Of a DNA stretch of 64,000 bases, positions 34,838 through 42,634 are shown one piece after another. The DNA comes from Marisediminitalea lipolytica. Lineage in GTDB: Bacteria > Pseudomonadota > Gammaproteobacteria > Enterobacterales > Alteromonadaceae. How positions within the stretch are numbered: the first letter of the stretch is position 1; each line of letters starts with the position of its first letter. The notes beneath the pieces are model-generated. The model did no database searches. It was not told where the DNA came from and saw nothing but the letters and a program-made list of their open reading frames with translations. The position numbers were made by a program, and so were the translations under genes. Location: assembly GCF_001758465.1 (NCBI RefSeq), contig NZ_MJIC01000015.1, forward strand, positions 620,001 to 684,000, given 5' to 3'.

Positions 34838-36898
34838 TTACTTCACTGGATTGATTAACAGGTTGCCCACGTGGTCGATATTGGCCTGATAGCCAGGCAG
34901 TACCACGGTGGTTGAGTCCATTTCGCTAACAATAGCCGGGCCTGGTACCACAATAGCCGGGTGTAGTTTGCTACGGTTATAAATCGCGCCTTCATGCCAT
35001 GCGCCGTCATAGAAGAAACGGGTATCCTGCACTTTACAGTCGGCCAGGGTCAGGCTATCTTCGCCCAGTTTGCGCTCGGCAATGTCGCCGCCTTTAGCTT
35101 TAACAACAGCGCGGATCATCAGAATTTCGTGACCGTCGCCCAGCTTAAAGGTGAACAGTTTTTCGTGCTCCTGATCGAAGTAATCGGTCAGCACAGCCAG
35201 ACCTTTTTCCTCAAGGTCGGCTTCGGTGAAGTCCACGGAGATTTCAAAGGCCTGACCGGTGTAACGCAGGTCGGCCTGATAGGTGACTTCCAGTGACTCT
35301 GGCGCCAGACCATCAGCAATCAACGACTCAGACGCTTTAGCGCGTAACTCGGTAAGGTCAGCCAGTAAGGCTTCTGACGTGGTGTTTTGTGCCAGCGTCA
35401 GGTAGGTACGGGCCGCTTCGTCCTGTACTTCGGTAGTGGCATCACCATAGGCACAGAGTACGCCCGGGCCCGGTGGAACAATTACCGGCCAGGCTTCGGT
35501 CAGAATACCCAGTGCGTTAGCATGCAGCGGGCCTGCACCACCAAAACCAACCAGCGCGAAATCACGCGGGTCGTAACCTTGTTCAACCGATACCAGACGC
35601 AGCGCACCAAACATGGCTTCGTTGGCAATTTTGATGATCCCTTCGGCTGCTTCCATGATGTCGATACCCATGGCGTCTGCCACTTTTTGTACCGCAGTTA
35701 CGGCTGCATCACGGTTGATGGCCATAGCGCCACCGAGTTGTACATCTGAAGGCAGGTAGCCCAGTACCACGTTAGCGTCACATACTGTTGGCTCAACGCC
35801 GCCTTTCATGTATGCCGCAGGGCCGGGTACGGCACCGGCAGACTCAGGGCCAACACGCAGTGCTTTGGTGAGTTCTGGTACAAAGGCAATTGAACCACCA
35901 CCGGCACCTACGGTACGTACGTCTACCGATGGCGCACGTACGCGTACGTCACCCACGATAGTTTCGCGGCGAACCTTGGCTTTAGAGCCCTGAATCAGCG
36001 CTACGTCGGTAGAGGTACCGCCCATATCGAAGGTCAGAATGTCGTCGTAACCGGCGCGGCTACAGAAGTAAATCGCACCCGTTACACCACCTGCAGGACC
36101 AGACATCAGCAGGTTAACCGGTGATTCGGCAGAAGCACGGCCTGACGCCAGACCACCGTCTGAACGCAGGATAGACAGCTGCACATTTTCGCCCATGCGA
36201 TCTTTTAAGGCGTTTTGCAGGTTGTTAACATACTTAGCCACTTCCGGACGAACATAAGAGTTAACTACGGTAGTTTCGGTACGCTCGTATTCCTGCATTT
36301 CAGGAACCACTTCGCTCGACAGTGAAATAGCGATATCGCCAAACACTTCCTGGGCAATCTTCTTCGCTTGCTTCTCGTGCGCATCATTCACATAAGCGTT
36401 AATAAAGCAGATGGTCAGCGCTTCAACTTCGCCTTTGGCGTATAGTTTTTCCAGCTCTGCACGCAGTGCGCCTTCGTTGAGTTCGGTAACCACATTGCCC
36501 TGAGCATCCATCCGTTCAATCGCGCCAATGGTCAGTTCCAGTGGGGCTAACAGCGGGTTTTTCACATAGCTTACCCAGCCGCCTAAACCGCCGGGGCAGA
36601 ATGAACGGGCTACCTGCAGGGTGTGCTCATAACCCTTGGTGGTTACCAAACCTACTTTAGCGCCTTTACCGGTAAGTACCGCGTTGGTGGCTACGGTAGT
36701 ACCGTGCATCACGCGGTGAATCTGGGTGGGATCAACGCCTGATTCTTCACAAATTCGCGCGATACCGTTTAATACACCTTCTGAAGAGTCGTGCGGCGTA
36801 GAAGGTACTTTCGCCGTAAAAGTTTGACCATTTTCTTCGTTAATCAACAACAGGTCAGTAAAGGTTCCGCCGACATCAACGCCAAGACGATAACTCAT
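34838..36898 (-). CDS. Hydantoinase A/oxoprolinase family ATPase subunit
   Basis: A 686-residue HyuA-type protein of the actin/ASKHA ATPase fold. Phosphate-binding motifs are visible: RLGVDVGGTFTDLLLI at the N-terminus and ILTFDMGGTSTDVALI near residue 290; VGFGGAGPLHANALG is also standard. It phosphorylates the substrate amide or enol for attack by the HyuB partner. GAGGGGA precedes the ATG. The 321-bp divergent region toward the methyltransferase gene contains an operator copy 203 bp before this start. The substrate is unknown; candidates are lactams or cyclic imides made by the flavin enzymes. Confidence 0.93.
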   Translation of the reverse strand: MSYRLGVDVGGTFTDLLLINEENGQTFTAKVPSTPHDSSEGVLNGIARICEESGVDPTQIHRVMHGTTVATNAVLTGKGAKVGLVTTKGYEHTLQVARSFCPGGLGGWVSYVKNPLLAPLELTIGAIERMDAQGNVVTELNEGALRAELEKLYAKGEVEALTICFINAYVNDAHEKQAKKIAQEVFGDIAISLSSEVVPEMQEYERTETTVVNSYVRPEVAKYVNNLQNALKDRMGENVQLSILRSDGGLASGRASAESPVNLLMSGPAGGVTGAIYFCSRAGYDDILTFDMGGTSTDVALIQGSKAKVRRETIVGDVRVRAPSVDVRTVGAGGGSIAFVPELTKALRVGPESAGAVPGPAAYMKGGVEPTVCDANVVLGYLPSDVQLGGAMAINRDAAVTAVQKVADAMGIDIMEAAEGIIKIANEAMFGALRLVSVEQGYDPRDFALVGFGGAGPLHANALGILTEAWPVIVPPGPGVLCAYGDATTEVQDEAARTYLTLAQNTTSEALLADLTELRAKASESLIADGLAPESLEVTYQADLRYTGQAFEISVDFTEADLEEKGLAVLTDYFDQEHEKLFTFKLGDGHEILMIRAVVKAKGGDIAERKLGEDSLTLADCKVQDTRFFYDGAWHEGAIYNRSKLHPAIVVPGPAIVSEMDSTTVVLPGYQANIDHVGNLLINPVK

Positions 36899-37219
36899 AA
36901 TTCATTCCCCTCAATTTTGCCAAATCCAGGATGGTTGAGGCTGTTCCATAAAGCTGCATTGCACTGCTTGCTTCGTGTTAGCCGTGGCCTGGTGCCCCTG
37001 TCTGGTGTGCCAGTGCAGGTGGTCACCGCTGCGTTAGCCGCACCCGGATGAGCACGGTAATTTTCCTGATTTAGCCTATCGGGATGAAAGGTTCCTGCCA
37101 TGACAATTGTCAATGCGTGAGACGGTACGGATTTTTATAGTGAATCGGTATTCAGCCGTTACCGTGCAGTAATCCGGTAACAGTGTTCAATCACCATAAA
37201 TTAAATATTGAGGTGTGAC
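36899..37219. other. Divergent intergenic region hyuA / methyltransferase
   Basis: 321 bp with no gene. It holds operator copy 6 at 37101-37112; the half nearer the methyltransferase is AT-rich and likely has its promoter. Nothing else is recognised. Confidence 0.6.
37101..37112. promoter_or_regulatory. Palindromic operator copy 6 (TGACAATTGTCA)
   Basis: Identical to copies 1 and 4. It lies 108 bp before the methyltransferase start, the same distance as copy 5 before the receptor, and 203 bp before hyuA. Confidence 0.75.
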
Positions 37220-38449
37220 ATGCTTAACTGTTTTCAACAAGGGCATCATGAGATGTTGCCAGAGACCACGCACGACGAGGCCTCGCGACAGGAATTCGCA
37301 AAAAGCTTAAGAGGCTTTATCCAGCACTCGACGCTACCGGGACTGGAACCCATTTATCAAAAGCGCGTGGTACCAAAGTTTAAGCGTGAAAATGGCCATG
37401 AGCCGCAAAACCGCCAGGACATCCGCAAAGCGATGGTAAAAAACAGCTATTTTCAGCTGTACGCTTCTACCAACCGTATCGCCCAGGAACTGCTGTGGGA
37501 ATCCACTGTAATGTGCGTAGAGCGCCAGCTACCTGAAATGATTGAAAAAGCCAAAGCGCTGTCGGCGAAAACCGATACCAAACTGGTAATCCCTGAAGGT
37601 TTTGTGCCGCCTAAGTATGTCAGCGCCATTGATATTCACTGTATGCCGGGTGGTTACTGCACCGAAGTCACCGAAGACGATGTGTCAGCAGGCGTGATTT
37701 ACGACCGTGGTGTGTACCTTTACACCATGGGTTACACCGGCCCTGACAACGACGATATGGGTCGCTCGGTATGTAACTACTTAAAACGCAATAACCCTGA
37801 TTTTAAACCCCGCCGCATTCTGGATATGGGCTGTACTGTGGGGCACTCTACCCTGCCTTATAAAGAAGCCTTCCCTGATGCTGAAATCTGGGGTATCGAT
37901 GTGGGCGGCGGTTGCGTGCGCTATGCACATGCTCGCGGTGTAGCACTGGGTAAAGAAGTGAACTTTGCGCAGATGAACGCCGAAGAAACTACCTTCGAAG
38001 ATGGCTATTTTGACTTAGTGGTAAGCCACATTCTGCTGCACGAAACCAGCGGTAAAGCCATGCCGAAAATTTTTAAGGAAAGTGAGCGCGTACTGGCCCC
38101 GGGTGGCCTGATGATCCACGCTGACTTACCGCCGTTTGATTTAATGGATCCGTTCACTCAGTTCATTCTGGATAACGAAACCTGGTACAACAACGAGCCG
38201 TTCTGGGGCGCCATGCGCGACCTTGATCAAATCAAGCTTGCTGAAGACGCTGGCTTCCCGCGTGATGCTGTACGTTTTGATACTGCACCAATGGCGATTA
38301 TGGAAACTACTGAAGGCTCTAAAGGTTACAGCGATGAGTCGAAAGAAGCGGTTGCTGACCGTGAGTTTACTGCCGGTGAATTTGCGCCAGGCGGTGGCTG
38401 GGAAGTGCTGATCGCACAGAAACCATTAGTTAAGCAGGAGGTTGCATAA
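37220..38449 (+). CDS. Class I SAM-dependent methyltransferase with N-terminal extension
   Basis: About 409 residues. The methyltransferase core starts near residue 195 with motif I ILDMGCTVGHSTLPY, then IWGIDVG (acidic loop), DGYFDLVVSHILLHE and VLAPGGLMIHADLP. The first 190 residues are helical, with no named domain that I recognise; SAIDIHCMPGGYCTEV precedes the core. ATG 37220 has AGGTG four bases upstream; an in-frame TTG lies 12 bases earlier. It methylates an unknown small molecule or protein. Divergent placement from hyuAB across a shared operator, and overlap with the next gene, suggest one functional module. Confidence 0.88.
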   Translation: MLNCFQQGHHEMLPETTHDEASRQEFAKSLRGFIQHSTLPGLEPIYQKRVVPKFKRENGHEPQNRQDIRKAMVKNSYFQLYASTNRIAQELLWESTVMCVERQLPEMIEKAKALSAKTDTKLVIPEGFVPPKYVSAIDIHCMPGGYCTEVTEDDVSAGVIYDRGVYLYTMGYTGPDNDDMGRSVCNYLKRNNPDFKPRRILDMGCTVGHSTLPYKEAFPDAEIWGIDVGGGCVRYAHARGVALGKEVNFAQMNAEETTFEDGYFDLVVSHILLHETSGKAMPKIFKESERVLAPGGLMIHADLPPFDLMDPFTQFILDNETWYNNEPFWGAMRDLDQIKLAEDAGFPRDAVRFDTAPMAIMETTEGSKGYSDESKEAVADREFTAGEFAPGGGWEVLIAQKPLVKQEVA

Positions 38450-38796
38450 TGTCTGTTTCTTTAAATCATAACGCGAAAGGCAAACGCCCTAAGTTTTACG
38501 AAGATGCCGGCACTGATCAGCTGATGTCGATGGTAATGGTACTGGCCAGCGAACTTAACGTGATGCGTGACCGTATGGACGCACAGGAACGCGTTGCCAA
38601 ACAACATGGTATCGACCTGGCTGCTGGCATTGATGCGCTGGAGCTGGATGATGCGGCGCTGGAAGAACGTGAAGCATGGCGTCAGGGCTTTATGGCCCGC
38701 CTGTTCTACCTTGCCCGCAAAGAAGCTGAAGAAGCACAGATTGGTGAAACCAAAGAGTCCTTCAACAGCACCATTGATGAAATAGCGAAAGGCTAA
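38449..38796 (+). CDS. Small helical protein of unknown function, methyltransferase partner
   Basis: A 115-residue, highly charged, probably all-helical protein (long runs of Glu, Ala, Met, Arg; ELNVMRDRMDAQERVAKQHG reads as an amphipathic helix). It has no signal peptide, membrane segment or known motif. Its ATG shares one base with the methyltransferase stop (TAATG), so translation is coupled and a protein-protein partnership is likely. It may be a small accessory subunit of the methyltransferase or of the HyuAB enzyme; this is inference only. Confidence 0.8.
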   Translation: MSVSLNHNAKGKRPKFYEDAGTDQLMSMVMVLASELNVMRDRMDAQERVAKQHGIDLAAGIDALELDDAALEEREAWRQGFMARLFYLARKEAEEAQIGETKESFNSTIDEIAKG

Positions 38797-38862
38797 TTTC
38801 TCCCTGGCTTGCTTAGGTTGCCGCTAAGCAATCCACTACCGCTTTTCTAAGTGTGTCCGTTT

Positions 38863-38894
38863 ACCACCTTTCCTTACGGGAAGGTGGTTTTTTT
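38863..38894 (+). terminator. Terminator of the methyltransferase operon
   Basis: Stem ACCACCTT(T)CC with GGGAAGGTGG around a TTAC loop, followed by eight T. A second imperfect TTGCTTAG/CTAAGCAA hairpin precedes it near 38812-38832. Confidence 0.85.
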
Positions 38895-39147
38895 ATGCCT
38901 GCGTTTCACTTAGCTTAAGCGGCAGTTCACGCAGGCGTTGGCCTGATAAAGCAAACACCGCATTGGCTACTGCCGGTGCGATGGGCGGAACGCCGGGTTC
39001 TCCTAAACCACCCAACGGCGCATCGGTATGCAGAAACTCAACGTGTATGGCTGGCGCGCTGGCCAGGCGCACCATTTCGTAGTCAGGGAAGTTATCCTGC
39101 TGTATACGCCCGTTTGCCCGCGTGATTTGTTGATACAGCGCTGCTGA
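38893..39147 (-). pseudogene. C-terminal remnant of molybdopterin hydroxylase large subunit (IorB/CoxL-like)
   Basis: About 84 residues that read in frame as the extreme C-terminus of an isoquinoline 1-oxidoreductase beta-like molybdo-enzyme: SAALYQQITRANGRIQQDNF, then GGLGEPGVPPIAPAVANAVF and a GQRLRELPL ending. The intact protein would be about 700-770 residues; everything before SAALY is missing, and upstream lies only the hairpin after the AIM24 gene. The remnant has no start of its own. It is what is left of a gene for an aldehyde or N-heterocycle hydroxylase, cut at a deletion breakpoint. Family recognition is from the conserved tail only. Confidence 0.8.
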
Positions 39148-39161
39148 CCAACTAAACAAAG

Positions 39162-39203
39162 ACACCCGGAAACCTATATAAAAAGTCTGACGTTCCCGGG
39201 TGT
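39162..39203 (-). terminator. Hairpin after the AIM24 gene
   Basis: Arms 39162-39173 and 39192-39203 pair at 11 of 12 positions, followed on the minus strand by CTTTGTTT. It borders the molybdo-enzyme remnant, which marks the breakpoint. Confidence 0.6.
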
Positions 39204-39266
39204 GGGCAGGTTGGTGTCTGTCAGGAAGACAGTGTGGAGTTTGTGAAGAGAGCAAACACCTTGATA

Positions 39267-40055
39267 TTAATCGCCGTCGATAAGGTCGCCAATACCGCCC
39301 AGGATGGAGCCTTCGCCCTGACGTTTGCCGCCCACTGCAGGCGCGTTTTGTAGCACCCTGTCAGCCAGGCGGGAGAATGGCAGGCTTTGGATCCACACTT
39401 TGCCGTGCCCGCGTAAGGTAGCCATAAATAACCCTTCGCCACCGAAGAACATACTCTTGAGACCTCGAACCATTTCGATGCCGTAGTCGATGTCACCACA
39501 AAATGCGACCAGACAGCCGGTATCCAGGCGTAAGGTTTCGCCTTTCAGCTCCTTCTCGATAACGGTACCGCCGGCATGCACAAAGGCCATGCCGTCACCC
39601 TGGAGTTTTTCCAGAATAAAGCCTTCGCCACCAAAAAAGCCGCTGCCAATCCGGCGGTTAAAGGTAATGTCGACCTTGGTGCCGAGGGCCGCGCACAAAA
39701 ATGAGTCCTTTTGGCAGATGACCTGCTGACCCAGTTTAGCCATATCCAGCGGGATAATTGAGCCCGGAAATGGTGCTGCAAAAGCCACCCGTCGTTTGCC
39801 ATAACCTTCGTTAGTGAAATGCGTCATAAACAAGGATTCGCCGCTGATAACGCGTTTGCCCGCCGAAAACAGCTTGCCCATAAAGCTTTGATTCACCTCC
39901 GAACCATCGCCCATTCTGGCTTCAAAACTAATGCCTTCTTCCATGTAGTTCATGGCACCGGCTTCAGCAATCACGGTTTCGTTAGGATCCAGTTCCACCT
40001 CCACCATTTGCATGGAACTACCCAGAATTTCATAGTCTATTTCGTGACAACGCAT
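39267..40055 (-). CDS. AIM24/TIGR00266-family protein
   Basis: A 262-residue beta-rich protein. It begins [20 protein letters not shown] and contains [20 protein letters not shown], typical of the TIGR00266 (AIM24) family, and [27 protein letters not shown] and [20 protein letters not shown], two further conserved repeats. The start at 40055 is backed by AAGGAGA. Bacterial members are cytosolic, trimeric-like proteins of unknown role; mitochondrial AIM24 affects inner-membrane structure. It stands alone, and its link to the cluster is uncertain. Confidence 0.9.
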   Translation of the reverse strand: MRCHEIDYEILGSSMQMVEVELDPNETVIAEAGAMNYMEEGISFEARMGDGSEVNQSFMGKLFSAGKRVISGESLFMTHFTNEGYGKRRVAFAAPFPGSIIPLDMAKLGQQVICQKDSFLCAALGTKVDITFNRRIGSGFFGGEGFILEKLQGDGMAFVHAGGTVIEKELKGETLRLDTGCLVAFCGDIDYGIEMVRGLKSMFFGGEGLFMATLRGHGKVWIQSLPFSRLADRVLQNAPAVGGKRQGEGSILGGIGDLIDGD

Positions 40056-40078
40056 AACGCTTCTCCTTGTGTAGGGTT

Positions 40079-40090
40079 TCACAATTATCA
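40079..40090. promoter_or_regulatory. Possible degenerate operator copy (TCACAATTATCA)
   Basis: One mismatch from TGAYAATTRTCA. It lies 24 bp before the AIM24 start, close to the ribosome site, so function is less certain than for the other copies. Confidence 0.3.
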
Positions 40091-40278
40091 TATACGAGTT
40101 TAGTTAAAATGCATGACTGAGAGTGTTGCTAACTGTGTCTGATAGAGTGATAAACCTACTTTAATCAAGGACTGGTTACAGTGGGCGCAGAAAATCTGCA
40201 GCTTAAAGATAAGTACTTGTCCATATGTCGTTGCAATTGAGCCTGAGCAAATTCGACGAACTACATTTATTCTTTCGC

Positions 40279-41649
40279 CTAGCGGGTTAGCTTAATCGGG
40301 TCGAGTAACTCTTGCAGTTCTTCCCGGCTTAACTGTGTCATCTCCTCTGCTACATCAATCACGGGACGCTGTTCTTTATATGCCCGCTTAGCGATTTCAG
40401 CTGCCTTGCTATAGCCAATTACCGGATTGAGAGCGGTTACCAGAATAGGATTTTTGTGTAGGGCCTTTTGCAGGTTTTCCTGATTTACACTGAACCCCCT
40501 TATGGCTTTGTCGGCTAACAACTGCGCACTGTTAGTCAGTAAATGCAAACTGCTTAGTAAGTTGTGGGCGATAAGCGGTAGCATCACATTTAATTCAAAA
40601 TTACCTGACTGACCTCCAACTGTGATCGCAGTGTCGTTGCCGATTACCTGTGCCGCAGCCATAGCTACGGCTTCTGGAATAACCGGGTTAACTTTACCCG
40701 GCATAATGGACGAGCCTGGCTGTAATTCCGGTAGTGCAATTTCCCCAAGACCGGCAAGTGGGCCGGAATTCATCCAGCGCAGATCATTAGCGATTTTCAT
40801 CAGACTCACCGCTACCGACTTTAGTGCACCAGATAAGGTAACCGCTGTATCCTGGGATGCGATGAGGGCAAAAAAGTTAGCGCCGGGATGAAAGCTAATG
40901 CCTAGCTGGTTTGATAATACCTTGTTAAACTCATCTGCGAAGGCCGGGTCTGCATTGATGCCGGTGCCTACCGCCGTGCCGCCTAGAGCAAGAGTTTGAA
41001 GTGCCGGCTGCAAGCCTTCTAACGTGTTAGTTTGTTGTATAATTTGTGCTTGCCAGCCAGATAAACTTTGGTCCATTCGTACTGGCATGGCATCCATCAG
41101 GTGAGTGCGACCGGTTTTACAGAATTTACTGACCGATTCGGCCTTCTCACCAATGGTGTCTGTCAGATGTACAAGTGCTGGTAATAGTTTTTTCTCCAGG
41201 GCAATCGCAGCACTGACATGAATGGTGGTTGGAATGATATCGTTGCTGCTTTGCCCGAAATTGACATGATCGTTGGGATGAATGTCACAAGCTGAATCCC
41301 GGCTGGCCACATTTGCAATAACTTCGTTGGCATTCATGTTGGTGCTGGTGCCTGAGCCCGTTTGGTATACGTCTACCGGAAAATGCTGCATTAATTTGCT
41401 ATCGGCAAGCAGGGAATCACATGCCGAGATAATCGCATCAGCGATGTGTTTCTCTAGTTTGCCCAGGTTGGCATTGGCGGTCGCAGCCGCTTTTTTAACC
41501 CTTAGCAAAGCATGAATAAATGCCCCTGGCATTTGCTGACCACTAACGGAGAAATTGTTGATAGCGCGCTGTGTTTGAGCTCCATACAGAGCATCAGAGG
41601 GGACTTCAAGTTCGCCCATGCTATCTGATTCAATACGGGTATTGGCCAT
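40279..41649 (-). CDS. fumC: Fumarate hydratase class II
   Basis: A 456-residue FumC. The N-terminal RIESDSMGELEVPSDALYGA, the family signature GSSIMPGKVNPV and the VASRDSACDIHPNDHVNFG region are all clear. It interconverts fumarate and malate without iron-sulfur clusters. In this neighbourhood it could also drain fumarate formed by a maleate/fumarate-yielding ring degradation, but FumC is a housekeeping enzyme as well. It is single, convergent with nothing, and divergent from the tautomerase gene. No operator copy was seen at its start. Confidence 0.95.
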   Translation of the reverse strand: MANTRIESDSMGELEVPSDALYGAQTQRAINNFSVSGQQMPGAFIHALLRVKKAAATANANLGKLEKHIADAIISACDSLLADSKLMQHFPVDVYQTGSGTSTNMNANEVIANVASRDSACDIHPNDHVNFGQSSNDIIPTTIHVSAAIALEKKLLPALVHLTDTIGEKAESVSKFCKTGRTHLMDAMPVRMDQSLSGWQAQIIQQTNTLEGLQPALQTLALGGTAVGTGINADPAFADEFNKVLSNQLGISFHPGANFFALIASQDTAVTLSGALKSVAVSLMKIANDLRWMNSGPLAGLGEIALPELQPGSSIMPGKVNPVIPEAVAMAAAQVIGNDTAITVGGQSGNFELNVMLPLIAHNLLSSLHLLTNSAQLLADKAIRGFSVNQENLQKALHKNPILVTALNPVIGYSKAAEIAKRAYKEQRPVIDVAEEMTQLSREELQELLDPIKLTR

Positions 41650-41888
41650 ACAATTAATACCTTTTTTGTTGCTGTCAGCGACGTCTCACAGCAATTGATT
41701 GTGATATTAATTGCTACGCCCAGGTCGGCCATAAGATCAGATCTACGTTATCTGCATAGCGATAGACCAGAGCGCTGACCCCAGCGTTGTAAACACACAA
41801 AGATAACACAGCGAATTTTGAATCGTGGTCGCTGCGCGTGTTATTGTGAGCGTTTAAACTTAAGGTGGTATCGCAAAAGGAGAGGCCT

Positions 41889-42275
41889 GTGATCGTCATC
41901 TATGGAATAGATACACATCTTAACCCTATCAAAGGGCAGCTATCTGATGTGATTCATGCATGTATGCAATCAGTTTTGGGGATGCCCGAGGACAAGAGAG
42001 CCCATCGCTTTGTGCCCTTGGCAAAGCAAAATTTTTATTACCCAGATGGCAGATCTGATGCTTACACAGTAATAGAAATTAACATGATGAAAGGCCGTAA
42101 GCCCGAGACTCAAAAGGCATTAATCAAAGCCTTATTTGCTGATATTAGCGCCCATTTAGCTATCGCACCTGTTGATATCGAGATTACCATCAAAGAACAG
42201 GAGGCTTACCAGTGGGGCTTCCGCGGTATGACCGGCGATGAAGCGTCTGATTTAAACTATAAATTAACTATATAG
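41889..42275 (+). CDS. Tautomerase-superfamily protein apparently without Pro-1
   Basis: About 128 residues of a long 4-oxalocrotonate-tautomerase/MIF-like family: YGIDTHLNPIKGQLSDVIH, AHRFVPLAKQNFYYP, DAYTVIEINMMKGR and the ending YQWGFRGMTGDEASDLNY. Relatives start Met-Pro and use the exposed Pro-1 as base. Here AAGGAG sits six bases before GTG 41889, giving Met-Ile-Val-Ile-Tyr, while the preceding codons are AGG CCT. The Pro codon thus lies just outside the likely reading start. A longer GTG start at 41865 would bury Pro internally. Either way the catalytic N-terminal Pro would be absent unless the start is unusual. Confidence 0.8.
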   Translation: MIVIYGIDTHLNPIKGQLSDVIHACMQSVLGMPEDKRAHRFVPLAKQNFYYPDGRSDAYTVIEINMMKGRKPETQKALIKALFADISAHLAIAPVDIEITIKEQEAYQWGFRGMTGDEASDLNYKLTI

Positions 42276-42634
42276 TACACCTTAAAGAAACTGCCGAAAC
42301 TGGTCGGGATACTATAAATCATGTTATAGGTATATGTTCTAAAGCTTGGTATTTGCATAATCAGGAGTTACAAAGTTCCCGGATAAGTCCTTCAGACTTT
42401 CCGGGATATCCGGGATGTATTTAGGTAATCAGGGAGTTATGGAGGTCCCGAATATTGCGATGCAATTCCGGGACGACGGGGAATTTTTTGGTCAGTCAGA
42501 CTGTTATGGAGGTCCCGGATAAGTCCTTCGAACTTTCCGGGACAATTAAACAGGCTTAGGCCTGAATTTAGTCGGTCAGACTGTTATGGAGGTCCCGGAT
42601 AAGTTCTTCGAACTTTCCGGGACGATAAAAAAGC
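42276..42634. other. Convergent intergenic region filled by hairpin repeats
   Basis: 359 bp between the tautomerase stop and the semialdehyde dehydrogenase stop. Its second two thirds are the repeat array described separately; 42276-42370 is AT-rich and holds nothing recognised. Confidence 0.7.
42377..42623. repeat. Array of four related hairpin repeats (REP-like)
   Basis: Four stem-loops: 42377-42406, 42445-42474, 42512-42543 and 42592-42623. The last two lie in identical 49-bp blocks (one base differs) spaced 80 bp apart, beginning GTCAGACTGTTATGGAGG. The stem core is TCCCGGA paired with TCCGGGA, plus AAGT/ACTT in three units; unit 2 has a different loop but keeps the outer stem. No T-run follows, so they are not ordinary terminators. 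Units 3 and 4 are both followed by an AGGCTTAGGC-like word, which in unit 4 is the end of the dehydrogenase gene, suggesting tandem duplication. Confidence 0.8.

Noticed and set aside
669-36898. Creatinine/N-methylhydantoin breakdown from HyuAB plus a carbamoylsarcosine-amidase-like gene
   Set aside because: The genes are 30 kb apart, no creatininase, creatinine deaminase or sarcosine oxidase is present, and the flanking genes do not fit.
34838-36898. Acetone or acetophenone carboxylase
   Set aside because: No third (gamma-type) subunit gene and no carboxylase neighbours; HyuA/HyuB hydrolase is simpler.
669-41649. A nicotinate (nic) pathway, from the amidase-like, maleate-isomerase-like, monooxygenase and fumarase genes
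   Set aside because: No 2,5-dihydroxypyridine dioxygenase is present, the isomerase-like protein lacks its catalytic cysteines, and the only molybdo-hydroxylase is a remnant.
42377-42623. CRISPR array
   Set aside because: Only four units, self-complementary throughout, no uniform spacers and no cas genes.
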